A DNA stretch of 45,610 nt from assembly GCA_036676195.1 (NCBI GenBank), contig JAKFDK010000048.1, positions 1-45,610 of the forward strand, read 5' to 3'. The DNA comes from JAKFDK01 sp036676195 (lineage in GTDB: Bacteria > Bacillota > Sulfobacillia > Symbiobacteriales > ZC4RG38). The notes below the pieces were generated by a model, which saw nothing but the letters and a program-made list of their open reading frames with translations, had not been told where the DNA came from and ran no database searches. Both the position numbers and the translations under genes were made by a program. Below are positions 23,179-30,645 of the stretch, in pieces (positions within the stretch are counted from its first letter, which is position 1; each line of letters begins with the position of its first letter).

Positions 23179-26100
23179 CGGCGTGTGCCTCCTGCTCCGG
23201 CGGCCTGGCCGCCGCCTGCTACACCTTCGGCCCTATCCGATAGCTCGTCCGCCGCCGCCTGCAGCGCCGCCAGCCGCTGCGCAGAAGTGACCCACAGTCC
23301 GCGCCCGGCAGCCTCGGTGAGGCGGGCGGCCATGCGGCCCGCCGCCCGGGGGTTGAGATCGGCCAGGCGCCGCCGCATGGCCGGGTCCAGCAGGAAGGTG
23401 TCCGCCACCATGTCCAGTGCCCAGCCGTCTACCTCGCCGGTGGTAGCCAGCCAGCCGTAGGTGTTCTCCAGTCGGACGGCCACCTCGTTTACCCCCTGGT
23501 AGCCGTGGGCCAGCATTCCCTCATACCAGCGGGGATTGAGCAGGCGGGTGCGCACCTCCAGGCGCAGGGCTTCCCGCAACCCTCGCACCCGGGCCTGTCC
23601 GGCAGCGGTACCGTCCACGACCCAGGCCGCCGGTGCACTGCCCCGGGCCGCCGCCACCGCCGCGTTCAGCCCGCCCAGATGTTCAAAATAGTGGTCGATG
23701 TCGGCCAGCGAGACCTCGGTGCTGTCCACATTCTGTAGAGTGACCACTGTACGCCGCAGCATGCCCTGCAGCACCCGGCGGGCATCGCGCCCTTCCCCGT
23801 TAGGACCGGGAGGGTAGCCCATCCGCTCCATATAGACGGAGGCCAGATCGGCAGGTTTCGTCCAACTCCCTTCCAGAACGGCGGTATTCACCCCGGTGCC
23901 GTACTGGCCCGGCCGGGCGGCGAACACGCGCTGGGCCGCTTCGTCCAGGGGAATCCCCAGCTCAGTGGATAGTTCCAGGGCGTGGCGGCGGACATAGTTC
24001 CGGTCCGGGGGCTCGTCCGCCCGGGCGGCCAGCAGCACCGCCTCCTGCAGGAGGCCCAGGGTGCCAGGAAACAGATCGCGGAAAATCCCCGAGCAGGTAA
24101 TGGCCACATCGATGCGCGGGCGTCCGAGGGTGGCTGACGGAAGCAACTGCAACCGGGTCATGCGCCCGAGGCTGTCTGCCACCGGCTCCACCCCCAGCAG
24201 CCACAGGGCCTGGGCAATGCCCTCGCCGCCCGTCTTGATGTTGTCCGAACCCCAGAGGACCACCGCCACCGCTTCCGGCCAGGGCGCACCGTCGGCCGTC
24301 AGCCGCTCCAGCAGTTGCCGGCCGGCCAGGGCACCGGCGTGGCCGGCCGCCCGAGTCGGCACCTGCCAAGGGTCGAGGGCGTGCAGATTGCGGCCGGCGG
24401 GCAGCACCGCCGGATTCCGGAGCGGATCACCGCCTGGCCCGGGGGAAATATAGTGCCCGGCCAGGGCACGCAGGAGTTGCGGCAGTTCGGTGTCAGCCTG
24501 CAGGCCATCGCGGAGCGAGACCAGGGCCGCGGGGCCGTCACCCCCGGCCAGCACCGCGCTGATCTCGGCATCACCGGGAGGTCCGTCTGCCCATTCCGGC
24601 CGGGGCACCGCCGCCGCCGCCCGCAGCAGCTCCGCCACTTCCGCAGCGGTGGCGGGGGCACCCACCACCCGCAGTCCCACCGGGATCCAACGGGCGGCCA
24701 GGGTTTGCAGGTAAGCATCCAGCCGCCCGGGGTAGTCGTCCCCATTTGGGGGCACCTCATCATCCAGATGGGCCTGTTCGGCCAGGGCCCGGAGGGCGGT
24801 CAGAGTCCCGGCCCTGGTGTTTTCCCCCGTTGCAGCCCAGTAGGCGCGCAGGGTCTGCCGCAGTTCGGCCAGGGTACGGTAGAGCCCGGCCTGGGCCAGC
24901 GGCGGCGTCCGGTAACCGATGGTGACGGCCCCGCCCCGGCGCTTGGCAACGGCGGCCTCGCTGGGGTTGTTGACGGCGTACAGATACAGATGGGGCAGGT
25001 CGCCGATGAGGGCTGCCGGCCAGTCGGTCGCCGCCAGACCGGCCTGCTTGCCCGGCATGAACTCCAGGGCGCCGTGGGTGCCGAAATGCAGAATCACGTC
25101 GGCCTGCCACTCGTGCTCCAGCCAGGCGTAGTAGGCGGCAAAGGCGTGCGAGGGGGTAAAATCAGGCCGCATAAGCAGGCGCATGGGGTCGCCCTCGTAC
25201 CCGAAGGAAGGCTGCAGGCCCACGAAGACGTGGCCGAAGTGACAGCCGAACACCAGCAGGTCGCGGCCGTCCGTATCCGTCTCGCCGGGCGGACGGCCCC
25301 AGCATTCGGCAATCCGACGCCAGCCCGGCACCCAGCGCTGATAGTCGCGCAACCCGACCCGGCCGGCCAGAGGCAGGTCACCGGAGCCATACCGGGCTTC
25401 GCTCCCGCCCACGCAGCAGTGCAGCAGTTCGGCCGGGTCGGCCGGTACCTCGACCGTATACCCTTGCGCCTTCAGGGCTGTCAGTAAGTGATGCAGGGAG
25501 CGGAAGACATCCAGGTAAGCGGCTGTACCCAGGGCGCCCTGGCCCGGCGGCTGGCTGAAGAGGGTGATCGCCACCCGCCGCTCGGCCACCGGTTTGGTAC
25601 GGAGCCGCACCCACCGCCCTACCCGCCGCGCCAGCCAGGCGACGGCCTCCGGCTCCGGCGCCATGGTGCCGTCCGGACCGGCGCCGGCGTATGGCCAGGG
25701 CTCAGCGCCCCCTTCCAGTTCGGGCATCACCACCTGCATGGTGAGCTGGGGCGGGGTCAGCCCCCTCGGGTTTTCCCGCCATCGGGCCAGACTCTGGAAT
25801 AATACCGGTACCGGGGTCAGATACGGCACGTCCAGAGTCTGCAGCGCCGCCACGGCCCGCTCCGGCGCCGGGCGGCCGTGACCGCCGACCAGGTTGAAGG
25901 CAGCCAGGTTGACCAGCACCTGCACCTGCACCGGCCGCCAGACCTGCTCCACCAGCGGCGTCACATCCAGGTCGGCAAAGCCGGGGTATACGGCCAGACC
26001 CTGCGCTTCCAGGGCATTCAGCACGGCGCCATAGTGGGCCGTATCGCCCGTCAGCACCCAGCGGCGGTGCAGCAGCACCGCCACCGCCGGCTGCCCGTCC

Positions 26101-26783
26101 GGCGGCCGGTACCAGGCGCGGTAATCGGCCAGGCCGGCAAAAACCTGACCGGCGCGCGGGTGCCATAGCCCCACCGCCGGCAGCGGTGGCACGTGGGGCA
26201 CCATGATGTGGCCGGTACCGGCCGGGTGCTGGGCCAGCAGGTGCACAATGAGGGCGCTGAGGGCCGGCGGGCTGCCTTCATCCCAGAGCTGGGCCGCCCG
26301 AGCATAGGCCCGCAGACCGCTGAAGCGGTCGGGGGGCAGCAGCGGCAACCACTGGGGCAGACGGGCCAGCACGGCTGCAGAACGCGCCGGCAGCATGATG
26401 CCATGTCCCCGGGCCAGAGCCTGGATCTGCCCCAGGCTGCCGTCCCGCTCGAAGGTGAGGGCGTCAAACTCACCCAGCCGGGTCTGCAGCAGCGCCTCGG
26501 GCTGGGAGTGAAACACTGCCACCACCGCCGGTCGCCGGGCCTGCAGCAGGCCCACCAGGGTCTGCACCTCGGCGTCCAGGTTCAGGACTGCCCCCAGAAA
26601 CAGGTCGGCCCCGGACAGGGCGCCGGCCAGGTCCGCCCGCCGCCCCGGGTCGGCCAGTTCGTGGAGCAGCCAGCTCTCCACCCGGATCTCCACGCCGGCC
26701 TGCATGGCCGCCTCCTTGGCAGCCGCCGCCAGGGCACAGGCCAGCGGTGGGTCCAGAACCATACAGACCAGACGAAAAGCCAC
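23175..26783 (-). CDS. Magnesium chelatase H / CobN-superfamily catalytic subunit
   Basis: A 1202-residue porphyrin- or corrin-binding chelatase subunit. Several blocks look more like BchH/ChlH than CobN: HFGTHGALEFMPGKQAGL, LPHLYLYAVNNPSEAAVAKRR and WGSDNIKTGGEGIAQAL. The corresponding CobN versions usually read HxGKHGNLEWLPGK and VNDPGEG. Genuine use in bacteriochlorophyll synthesis is unlikely without other bch genes in sight; insertion of cobalt into a corrinoid, or another Mg- or Co-tetrapyrrole role, is possible. The N-terminus is best placed at the GTG at 26783, 8 bases after GGGGGAAGG; a GTG at 26792 is too close to that site. It is the first gene of an overlapping H-I-D-MFS operon. 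Confidence 0.92.
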   Translation of the reverse strand: MAFRLVCMVLDPPLACALAAAAKEAAMQAGVEIRVESWLLHELADPGRRADLAGALSGADLFLGAVLNLDAEVQTLVGLLQARRPAVVAVFHSQPEALLQTRLGEFDALTFERDGSLGQIQALARGHGIMLPARSAAVLARLPQWLPLLPPDRFSGLRAYARAAQLWDEGSPPALSALIVHLLAQHPAGTGHIMVPHVPPLPAVGLWHPRAGQVFAGLADYRAWYRPPDGQPAVAVLLHRRWVLTGDTAHYGAVLNALEAQGLAVYPGFADLDVTPLVEQVWRPVQVQVLVNLAAFNLVGGHGRPAPERAVAALQTLDVPYLTPVPVLFQSLARWRENPRGLTPPQLTMQVVMPELEGGAEPWPYAGAGPDGTMAPEPEAVAWLARRVGRWVRLRTKPVAERRVAITLFSQPPGQGALGTAAYLDVFRSLHHLLTALKAQGYTVEVPADPAELLHCCVGGSEARYGSGDLPLAGRVGLRDYQRWVPGWRRIAECWGRPPGETDTDGRDLLVFGCHFGHVFVGLQPSFGYEGDPMRLLMRPDFTPSHAFAAYYAWLEHEWQADVILHFGTHGALEFMPGKQAGLAATDWPAALIGDLPHLYLYAVNNPSEAAVAKRRGGAVTIGYRTPPLAQAGLYRTLAELRQTLRAYWAATGENTRAGTLTALRALAEQAHLDDEVPPNGDDYPGRLDAYLQTLAARWIPVGLRVVGAPATAAEVAELLRAAAAVPRPEWADGPPGDAEISAVLAGGDGPAALVSLRDGLQADTELPQLLRALAGHYISPGPGGDPLRNPAVLPAGRNLHALDPWQVPTRAAGHAGALAGRQLLERLTADGAPWPEAVAVVLWGSDNIKTGGEGIAQALWLLGVEPVADSLGRMTRLQLLPSATLGRPRIDVAITCSGIFRDLFPGTLGLLQEAVLLAARADEPPDRNYVRRHALELSTELGIPLDEAAQRVFAARPGQYGTGVNTAVLEGSWTKPADLASVYMERMGYPPGPNGEGRDARRVLQGMLRRTVVTLQNVDSTEVSLADIDHYFEHLGGLNAAVAAARGSAPAAWVVDGTAAGQARVRGLREALRLEVRTRLLNPRWYEGMLAHGYQGVNEVAVRLENTYGWLATTGEVDGWALDMVADTFLLDPAMRRRLADLNPRAAGRMAARLTEAAGRGLWVTSAQRLAALQAAADELSDRAEGVAGGGQAAGAGGTRR

Positions 26784-26829
26784 TGCCGACACCTTCCCCC
26801 AATCACATCACGGCCATTCGCACAGAGCT

Positions 26830-26862
26830 ATATAATGTAGAACTAACTAATTTCAGAAGTTA
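26830..26862 (-). promoter_or_regulatory. AT-rich promoter region of the chelatase operon with small inverted repeat
   Basis: In an AT-rich island, minus-strand TTCTGA (26858-26853) and TTATAT (26835-26830) are 17 bases apart, about 40 bases ahead of the H-subunit start. TAACT-N9-AGTTA (26844-26862) overlaps the upstream element and could be an operator. I find no cobalamin-riboswitch features, and the leader is too short to hold one. Confidence 0.4.
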
Positions 26863-27004
26863 ATTATTACCCCATAATACGTCAGAATGCCACCGGCTGC
26901 ACGGGACCGCGAGGAAACAAATGGTTATCTCTGCCATCTTACCACGTGTACCGCGACCCGACCAGCCGAAATCAAACCACCCCAAGCGCCTGGTTTTGGG
27001 CACC

Positions 27005-27040
27005 AACAACAGCAAAAACCGCCGCCAGTTCTGGCAGCGG
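27005..27040 (-). terminator. Terminator of the tRNA-Phe/tRNA-Ser operon
   Basis: On the minus strand CCGCTGCCAG pairs with CTGGCGGCGG (one T-G wobble) with a 2-base loop, followed by TTTTTGCTGTTGTTGG. It lies about 11 bases past the tRNA-Ser 3' end. Confidence 0.85.
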
Positions 27041-27050
27041 CAGTTCGCGA

Positions 27051-27143
27051 TGGCGGAGAGAGCGGGATTTGAACCCGCGCTAGAGGTTACCCCCTACTAA
27101 CGGTTTAGCAAACCGTCCCCTTCGACCACTTGGGTATCTCTCC
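27051..27143 (-). tRNA. tRNA-Ser(GCU)
   Basis: A complete 93-base class II tRNA with encoded CCA. The acceptor is GGAGAGA with TCTCTCC. The anticodon stem-loop ACGGTTTGCTAAACCGT carries GCT (reading AGC/AGU). The long variable arm and the T arm GCGGGTTCAAATCCCGC are normal. I checked that this is serine and not selenocysteine tRNA: the anticodon is not TCA and the acceptor and D arms have ordinary lengths. It follows tRNA-Phe by 23 bases. Confidence 0.97.
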
Positions 27144-27166
27144 AAGGTCGAAATCAAGCAAGTTTT

Positions 27167-27242
<76 letters not shown>

Positions 27243-27287
27243 GCCACCGGGGCGCTTTACAGAAGGACGCCCGCCAGACACGTTAGC

Positions 27288-27317
27288 ATAATAACACGCC
27301 CGGCGGCTGGCCGTCAA
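27288..27317 (-). promoter_or_regulatory. Promoter of the tRNA operon
   Basis: Minus-strand TTGACG (27317-27312) and TATTAT (27293-27288) with an 18-base spacer, giving a start about 39 bases ahead of tRNA-Phe. Confidence 0.75.
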
Positions 27318-27387
27318 TCGGCTGGAATCTGCCTGGTTGCCGCCCGCCGCCGGGTTATGGGGCTGGGAGCAGCGCCACCCGGTCGTC

Positions 27388-27939
27388 TCATTCCGTCAGC
27401 CAGGTGGTCTTTTCCGACCAGGGGATCCGGGGCGTTTCCACCACCGTTTCCGGGTAGCCCACGTACACCAGGCCCACCAGAGTCCGTTCCGGCGGCAGGG
27501 CCAGCCAGGCCCGCAGGGCCTCATCAGACAGGAAGTTGCCAGTGCGCCAGATGGCCGCCAGCCCCTGAGCGTGGGCCGCAAGCAGCATGTTCTGGATGGC
27601 GCAGGCGGTGGCGGCATAGTTCTCACGGTCTTCTTCCGGGTTACGGCCCGCCTGTTGGCTCACCAGCATGACGGCAGGAATGGTCTCCAGTTCATGTACG
27701 TTGCGGGCAATCTTGTCTGCGTCCGCCTGGCCGCCGGCCCGCAACTGCTCGGCCCGCAGGGCCGCCAGCCGCCGGCGGGCGCTGCCGGTAACTACGTGAA
27801 AATACCACGGCTGGGTCAGAAAATGGTTGGGGGCCCGGACGGCGGCGGCAAGCATGGTCTCCAGCATGGCACGGTCAACCGGGTCAGGCCGGTACCGTTT
27901 GGCCGAACGGCGGGTCAGGATCGCTTCGAGGGTGTCCAC
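27388..27939 (-). CDS. Nitroreductase family protein
   Basis: A 183-residue FMN-dependent nitroreductase-fold oxidoreductase. The N-terminal ILTRRSAKRYRPDPV holds the RRS(x)R FMN-phosphate contact. APNHFLTQPWYFHVV, AIQNMLLAAHAQGLAAIWRTG and VGYP near the end are family signatures. Such enzymes reduce nitroaromatics, quinones or flavins with NAD(P)H. I use the GTG at 27939 (MDTLEAILTRR) because GGGGAGG lies 8 bases upstream; the GTG at 27948 overlaps that site. It is monocistronic and divergent from the strong promoters at 28016-28080. Confidence 0.9.
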   Translation of the reverse strand: MDTLEAILTRRSAKRYRPDPVDRAMLETMLAAAVRAPNHFLTQPWYFHVVTGSARRRLAALRAEQLRAGGQADADKIARNVHELETIPAVMLVSQQAGRNPEEDRENYAATACAIQNMLLAAHAQGLAAIWRTGNFLSDEALRAWLALPPERTLVGLVYVGYPETVVETPRIPWSEKTTWLTE

Positions 27940-28015
27940 TGGCGTCACCTCCCCTCATCGATTCGCTTCCGGGCCGACCGGTCCTCTTTTCACCGTCGTC
28001 CTGCGCCAGAGGGAC

Positions 28016-28043
28016 TTGACAACCAAACATTATCTGCTAACTT
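28016..28043 (+). promoter_or_regulatory. Upstream promoter for the 86-residue protein gene
   Basis: TTGACA (28016-28021) and TAACTT (28038-28043) are 16 bases apart in an AT-rich island. Confidence 0.55.
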
Positions 28044-28051
28044 ATTTTTCC

Positions 28052-28080
28052 TTGTGTGGTTGTTCGTGTGTCCCTATAAT
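28052..28080 (+). promoter_or_regulatory. Proximal sigma-A promoter with perfect -10
   Basis: TTGTGT (28052-28057) and a perfect TATAAT (28075-28080) with a 17-base spacer. Transcription would begin near 28087, giving a leader of about 35 bases before the TTG start. Confidence 0.75.
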
Positions 28081-28121
28081 GAAAATAGGGTCGCACATGG
28101 CACGAGCGGGGTGAACCTCGG

Positions 28122-28382
28122 TTGATTACAGAGCAGATGCTGAAGTCGGAGCGGGATACCGCCCTGAGGTTACTCAGTGACAATAAGGCTCAGGCTCGCG
28201 AAGGTATCGATTTGCTGGTGCGCGAGAAGATGGCCGATATTTTACGGGCCAGCCGCCCTCCGGGCACGCCGCCGCTGAGCGCGGCTCAGACCGAGGTGCT
28301 GTATACCGAAATCCTGACCCTGGCCTATAACACCTTTGCGCTGGGGTTCACCGTTAGCCGGCTGCAAAAACCGGCGAAATAG
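28122..28382 (+). CDS. Small conserved-looking cytoplasmic protein of unknown function
   Basis: An 86-residue, mostly alpha-helical, soluble protein starting MITEQMLKSERDTALRLLSD and ending VSRLQKPAK. The TTG start at 28122 is supported by GGGGTGA 7 bases upstream; a later ATG at position 6 of the protein has no such site. I recognise no domain; there are no cysteines and no membrane segment. Two promoters upstream, one with a perfect TATAAT, and a strong terminator downstream make it a dedicated single-gene unit that may be well expressed. Confidence 0.75.
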   Translation: MITEQMLKSERDTALRLLSDNKAQAREGIDLLVREKMADILRASRPPGTPPLSAAQTEVLYTEILTLAYNTFALGFTVSRLQKPAK

Positions 28383-28402
28383 GCCGCCAGAGCGGAGAAA
28401 CG

Positions 28403-28430
28403 CAGGGTCCGGTATCAACACCGGACCCTG
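28403..28430. terminator. Hairpin between convergent genes, probable bidirectional terminator
   Basis: A perfect 11-bp stem (CAGGGTCCGGT with ACCGGACCCTG) around a 6-base loop separates the plus-strand small gene from the minus-strand permease gene. T-runs are weak on both sides (TTCCCGTAT on plus, CGTTTCTCC on minus). Confidence 0.7.
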
Positions 28431-28449
28431 TTCCCGTATGCCCGGGTCA

Positions 28450-29481
28450 CTACAGCCTGGGCGCCGCCAGTTGCCGGCAGGCAAACAACCAGATCACCCG
28501 GGCAACCCCGGCCAACGGTACCGCCAGGACCATGCCCGGAATCCCACCCAGGGCCCCCCCGGACAGAACGGCCAGCATCACCGCCAGTGGGTGCAGGCCC
28601 ACCGTCTGGCCCATCACGCGTGGGGCGATGATGGCGTTTTCAAGCTGCTGGATGATCAGAAAAACCACCGCCACCTGCAGGCCCAGCCAGGGTGAGACCA
28701 GCAGCCCGGCCAGGCAGGCCGGGACCGCTCCCAGAAACGGCCCCACGTAGGGAACCAGCTCCGCCACGGCCGCCCACAGGCCCAGCAGCAGAGCGTAACG
28801 CAGGCCGAGCAGGTGGGTAGCCAGGGTCGCCAGCAGGCCAACCGCCGCCGCCAGCAGCAGTTGCCCGCGCACAAAGCCACCCAGGACGCCGTCGATGCCG
28901 CGCAACAGTTCCACCGCCGGTGCCCGCCACGCCCGGGGCAGGGTGCGCAGAGCGCTGCGGCGAAGCCGTTCCTGGTCTTGCAGCAGGTAATAGGCGAGAA
29001 TCGGCGCCAGCAACAGATACGCCCCCCACTCCAGGTAGGCGAACAGGTTGCCCACAGCGGTTTCCATCAGGCTGTGGGTACGGGTTTCCACCAGGGTGAG
29101 CATGGCCTCCAGGCCATCACGCAGCCCCCTGGGGACTCCCGGGTCCCGAAACCGCTCCTGAAGTGCCGCCACCGCAGTGCGCAAATTCGCCGCATACTCG
29201 GGAACGGCCCCGGCCAGGCGCTGGAATTCGCGGTAGCCTGAGGGTACGACCCGCAGCACAAGGGTCCCGGTCAGCAGCGCCAGCAACAGGTAAACGGACA
29301 GAATAGCACCGCCGCGCCCCAGTCCGCGGTACTCCAGCGCACTGACCAGGGGGGCAATCACATAGGCGATGGCCAGGGCCAGGAGCAGGGGGATCATCAC
29401 GGCACGCACGGTAAGCAGCCACAGGCCCCCTGCCAGTACACCGGCGCCCAGCGCAGCCAGCACCCAACGCCGGTACTGCAC
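28450..29481 (-). CDS. AI-2E family permease
   Basis: A 343-residue polytopic membrane protein of the AI-2E/PerM family. About eight hydrophobic segments are seen, with a long soluble loop between the early and late helices (about residues 75-150, VPSGYREFQRLAGAVPEYAA). The C-terminal core FVRGQLLLAAAVGLLATLA, LVPYVGPFLGAVPACLAGL and PRVMGQTVGLHPLAVML is typical. I place the start at the GTG at 29481, after GGGGGGA; the longer open frame upstream runs across the YtxH-like gene and a hairpin. It keeps the usual Bacillota synteny beside mnmA. Members include autoinducer-2 exporters and Na+(Li+)/H+ antiporters, so the substrate is open. Confidence 0.9.
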   Translation of the reverse strand: MQYRRWVLAALGAGVLAGGLWLLTVRAVMIPLLLALAIAYVIAPLVSALEYRGLGRGGAILSVYLLLALLTGTLVLRVVPSGYREFQRLAGAVPEYAANLRTAVAALQERFRDPGVPRGLRDGLEAMLTLVETRTHSLMETAVGNLFAYLEWGAYLLLAPILAYYLLQDQERLRRSALRTLPRAWRAPAVELLRGIDGVLGGFVRGQLLLAAAVGLLATLATHLLGLRYALLLGLWAAVAELVPYVGPFLGAVPACLAGLLVSPWLGLQVAVVFLIIQQLENAIIAPRVMGQTVGLHPLAVMLAVLSGGALGGIPGMVLAVPLAGVARVIWLFACRQLAAPRL

Positions 29482-29545
29482 CGGCCCATCCCCCCTTGCC
29501 ACCGCGAAAGGTGTGGCCTTATGGAAACCGGGTGCAAGAACCAAA

Positions 29546-29569
29546 GCGGGGCGGGTTGCCCCGCCCCGC
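29546..29569 (-). terminator. Intrinsic terminator after the YtxH-like gene
   Basis: A perfect 10-bp GC stem (GCGGGGCGGG with CCCGCCCCGC) with a 4-base loop, followed on the minus strand by TTTGGTTCTT. It lies 47 bases after the stop at 29616 and upstream of the AI-2E permease gene. Confidence 0.75.
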
Positions 29570-29615
29570 CGTTTGCAACGCGGGCACAGCCCAAACCTGG
29601 ACGGCCGCGGTTCGG

Positions 29616-29804
29616 TTAGCTGTTGCCCTCCGGGAACATGTCGGCCATCTGATGCTTGCGTCGCTTCCACATCTTGTTCATCTGTTCGCCAGCGGTGTCG
29701 ATCATCTCGCTGCGGGCCTGCGGCGACATCATCATCATCATGGTGGCCCCGAGAACGGCACCAAACAGAAGTCCGCCCATGAACCTGCTGCTGGTTGTCC
29801 GCAC
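29616..29804 (-). CDS. Small YtxH-like membrane-anchored protein
   Basis: A 62-residue protein with one N-terminal hydrophobic segment (FMGGLLFGAVLGATMMMMM) followed by a charged tail (RSEMIDTAGEQMNKMWKRRK). This resembles short YtxH/gas-vesicle-type stress proteins (glycine-rich membrane helix, then helical tail). A run of five methionines within the membrane segment is unusual. The GTG at 29804 or an internal ATG at 29780 could be used. It lies between the zinc-ribbon gene and the terminator at 29546, so it probably ends that small operon. Confidence 0.6.
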   Translation of the reverse strand: MRTTSSRFMGGLLFGAVLGATMMMMMSPQARSEMIDTAGEQMNKMWKRRKHQMADMFPEGNS

Positions 29805-29858
29805 CGGTCATACCCCCATTTGCCCGCGGCGGCCAGGGGCCTGTCGGTCAGCACCGGC

Positions 29859-30065
29859 TCAGCGCCGGCGGAGTCCCGGCGAATTCCCGGCCAGCCAGTC
29901 CGGGTTATCAAAGCTGGTGGCGGCAATCAGTTCTCCATCTGCGTCCAGGTGGTAGATCCGCACGCCGCCCCGGGACACGTTGAATTCCACACAACAGTCC
30001 CAGCAGTAGTATTGCTCTGATCCTACCCGGCCAATACTCCGGCTACTGCAACTCGGGCACTGCAC
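29859..30065 (-). CDS. Small zinc-ribbon protein
   Basis: A 68-residue protein with a zinc-ribbon pattern: CPSCSSRSIGRVG then YYCWDCCVEFNV, giving two CxxC knuckles about 16 residues apart. The rest (VRIYHLDADGELIAATSFDN) is a beta-rich tail. The start overlaps the last 23 bases of the PRC-barrel gene, indicating coupling. It is similar in layout to small Bacillota zinc-ribbon proteins of unknown role; nucleic-acid or protein binding is possible. Confidence 0.75.
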   Translation of the reverse strand: MQCPSCSSRSIGRVGSEQYYCWDCCVEFNVSRGGVRIYHLDADGELIAATSFDNPDWLAGNSPGLRRR

Positions 30066-30540
30066 CGCTTATGCCTCCTCCGTCGGTCTCTCCGGCCGGA
30101 ACTATGAAGGCTACCGCTTCCCCCACCGCCAACTGCAGGGGAGCACGCAGCACTGGCTGGCCGGACAGGAGGTCGTCGATCAGTCCGCAGGAAAGTTGAT
30201 AGCCGGCAATCATGCCGTTGCTGCCCAGCCACAGGTCGGTCAGTAGGCCGAGTTCATCCCCGCCGGGGGTCAGCACCGGTTTGCCCGCCAGTTCCCGCCA
30301 GGTCAGCCCGGGGGCCGCCCCCGGCACCGGTGTGTGGTTGGCCACCACGGCATCGGCCACCCCGCCCACGGCCGGCCAGGGCAGCGTGCGCGGCGAACGC
30401 AGCCAGCCACCGCGGTCCAGCAGCAAACCGACCACCCGGGTCGCCGCCGGGTCCAGGACCAGATCCTGCACCCGGCCCAGGGCTTGCCCTCCGGTGGCTG
30501 CAATCACCGGCAACCCAAGCAGGTCGCTTCCCCTGGGCAT
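30043..30540 (-). CDS. Double PRC-barrel domain protein
   Basis: A 165-residue protein with two PRC-barrel-like halves. The first (LLGLPVIAATGGQALGRVQDLVLDP) and the second (GKPVLTPGGDELGLLTDLWLG) both show the PRC pattern of a short beta-barrel starting with a 'G.PV....G..LG.V.DL' run. PRC-barrel proteins occur in RNA processing (RimM), photosynthetic reaction centres and spore or stress proteins (YlmC-like). I start at the ATG at 30540 (MPRGSDLLGLPV), which agrees with the family; in-frame starts upstream add unrelated residues. It heads a small operon with the zinc-ribbon and YtxH-like genes. Confidence 0.82.
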   Translation of the reverse strand: MPRGSDLLGLPVIAATGGQALGRVQDLVLDPAATRVVGLLLDRGGWLRSPRTLPWPAVGGVADAVVANHTPVPGAAPGLTWRELAGKPVLTPGGDELGLLTDLWLGSNGMIAGYQLSCGLIDDLLSGQPVLRAPLQLAVGEAVAFIVPAGETDGGGISGAVPELQ

Positions 30541-30595
30541 CGCCTTCTCACCGCTCGCTCCCATCATTTGCATCCCTAGCGTACCCAAAACAAAA

Positions 30596-30613
30596 GCAGG
30601 CCAAACGGCCTGC
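30596..30613 (-). terminator. Terminator of the cysteine desulfurase-mnmA operon
   Basis: GCAGGCC and GGCCTGC form a perfect 7-bp stem with a 4-base loop, followed on the minus strand by TTTTGTTTTGG. It lies 33 bases past the mnmA stop. T-rich sequence also follows on the plus strand. Confidence 0.85.
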
Positions 30614-30645
30614 CGGTCTTTTTTGCGCGGACACCACGCGCAGGC

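Noticed and set aside
26784..26900. Cobalamin riboswitch before the chelatase operon
   Set aside because: The leader is far too short and lacks the B12-box and core hairpins; only an AT-rich promoter is visible.
27051..27143. selC (tRNA-Sec) that would support the selenoprotein
   Set aside because: The anticodon is GCT, and the acceptor and D arms have normal tRNA-Ser lengths, so it is a serine tRNA. No selA, selB, selC or selD is visible in the window.
28450..29811. AI-2E permease starting at 29811 (453 residues)
   Set aside because: The extra 110 residues run over the YtxH-like gene in another frame and across a terminator hairpin; the GTG at 29481 has a good ribosome binding site.
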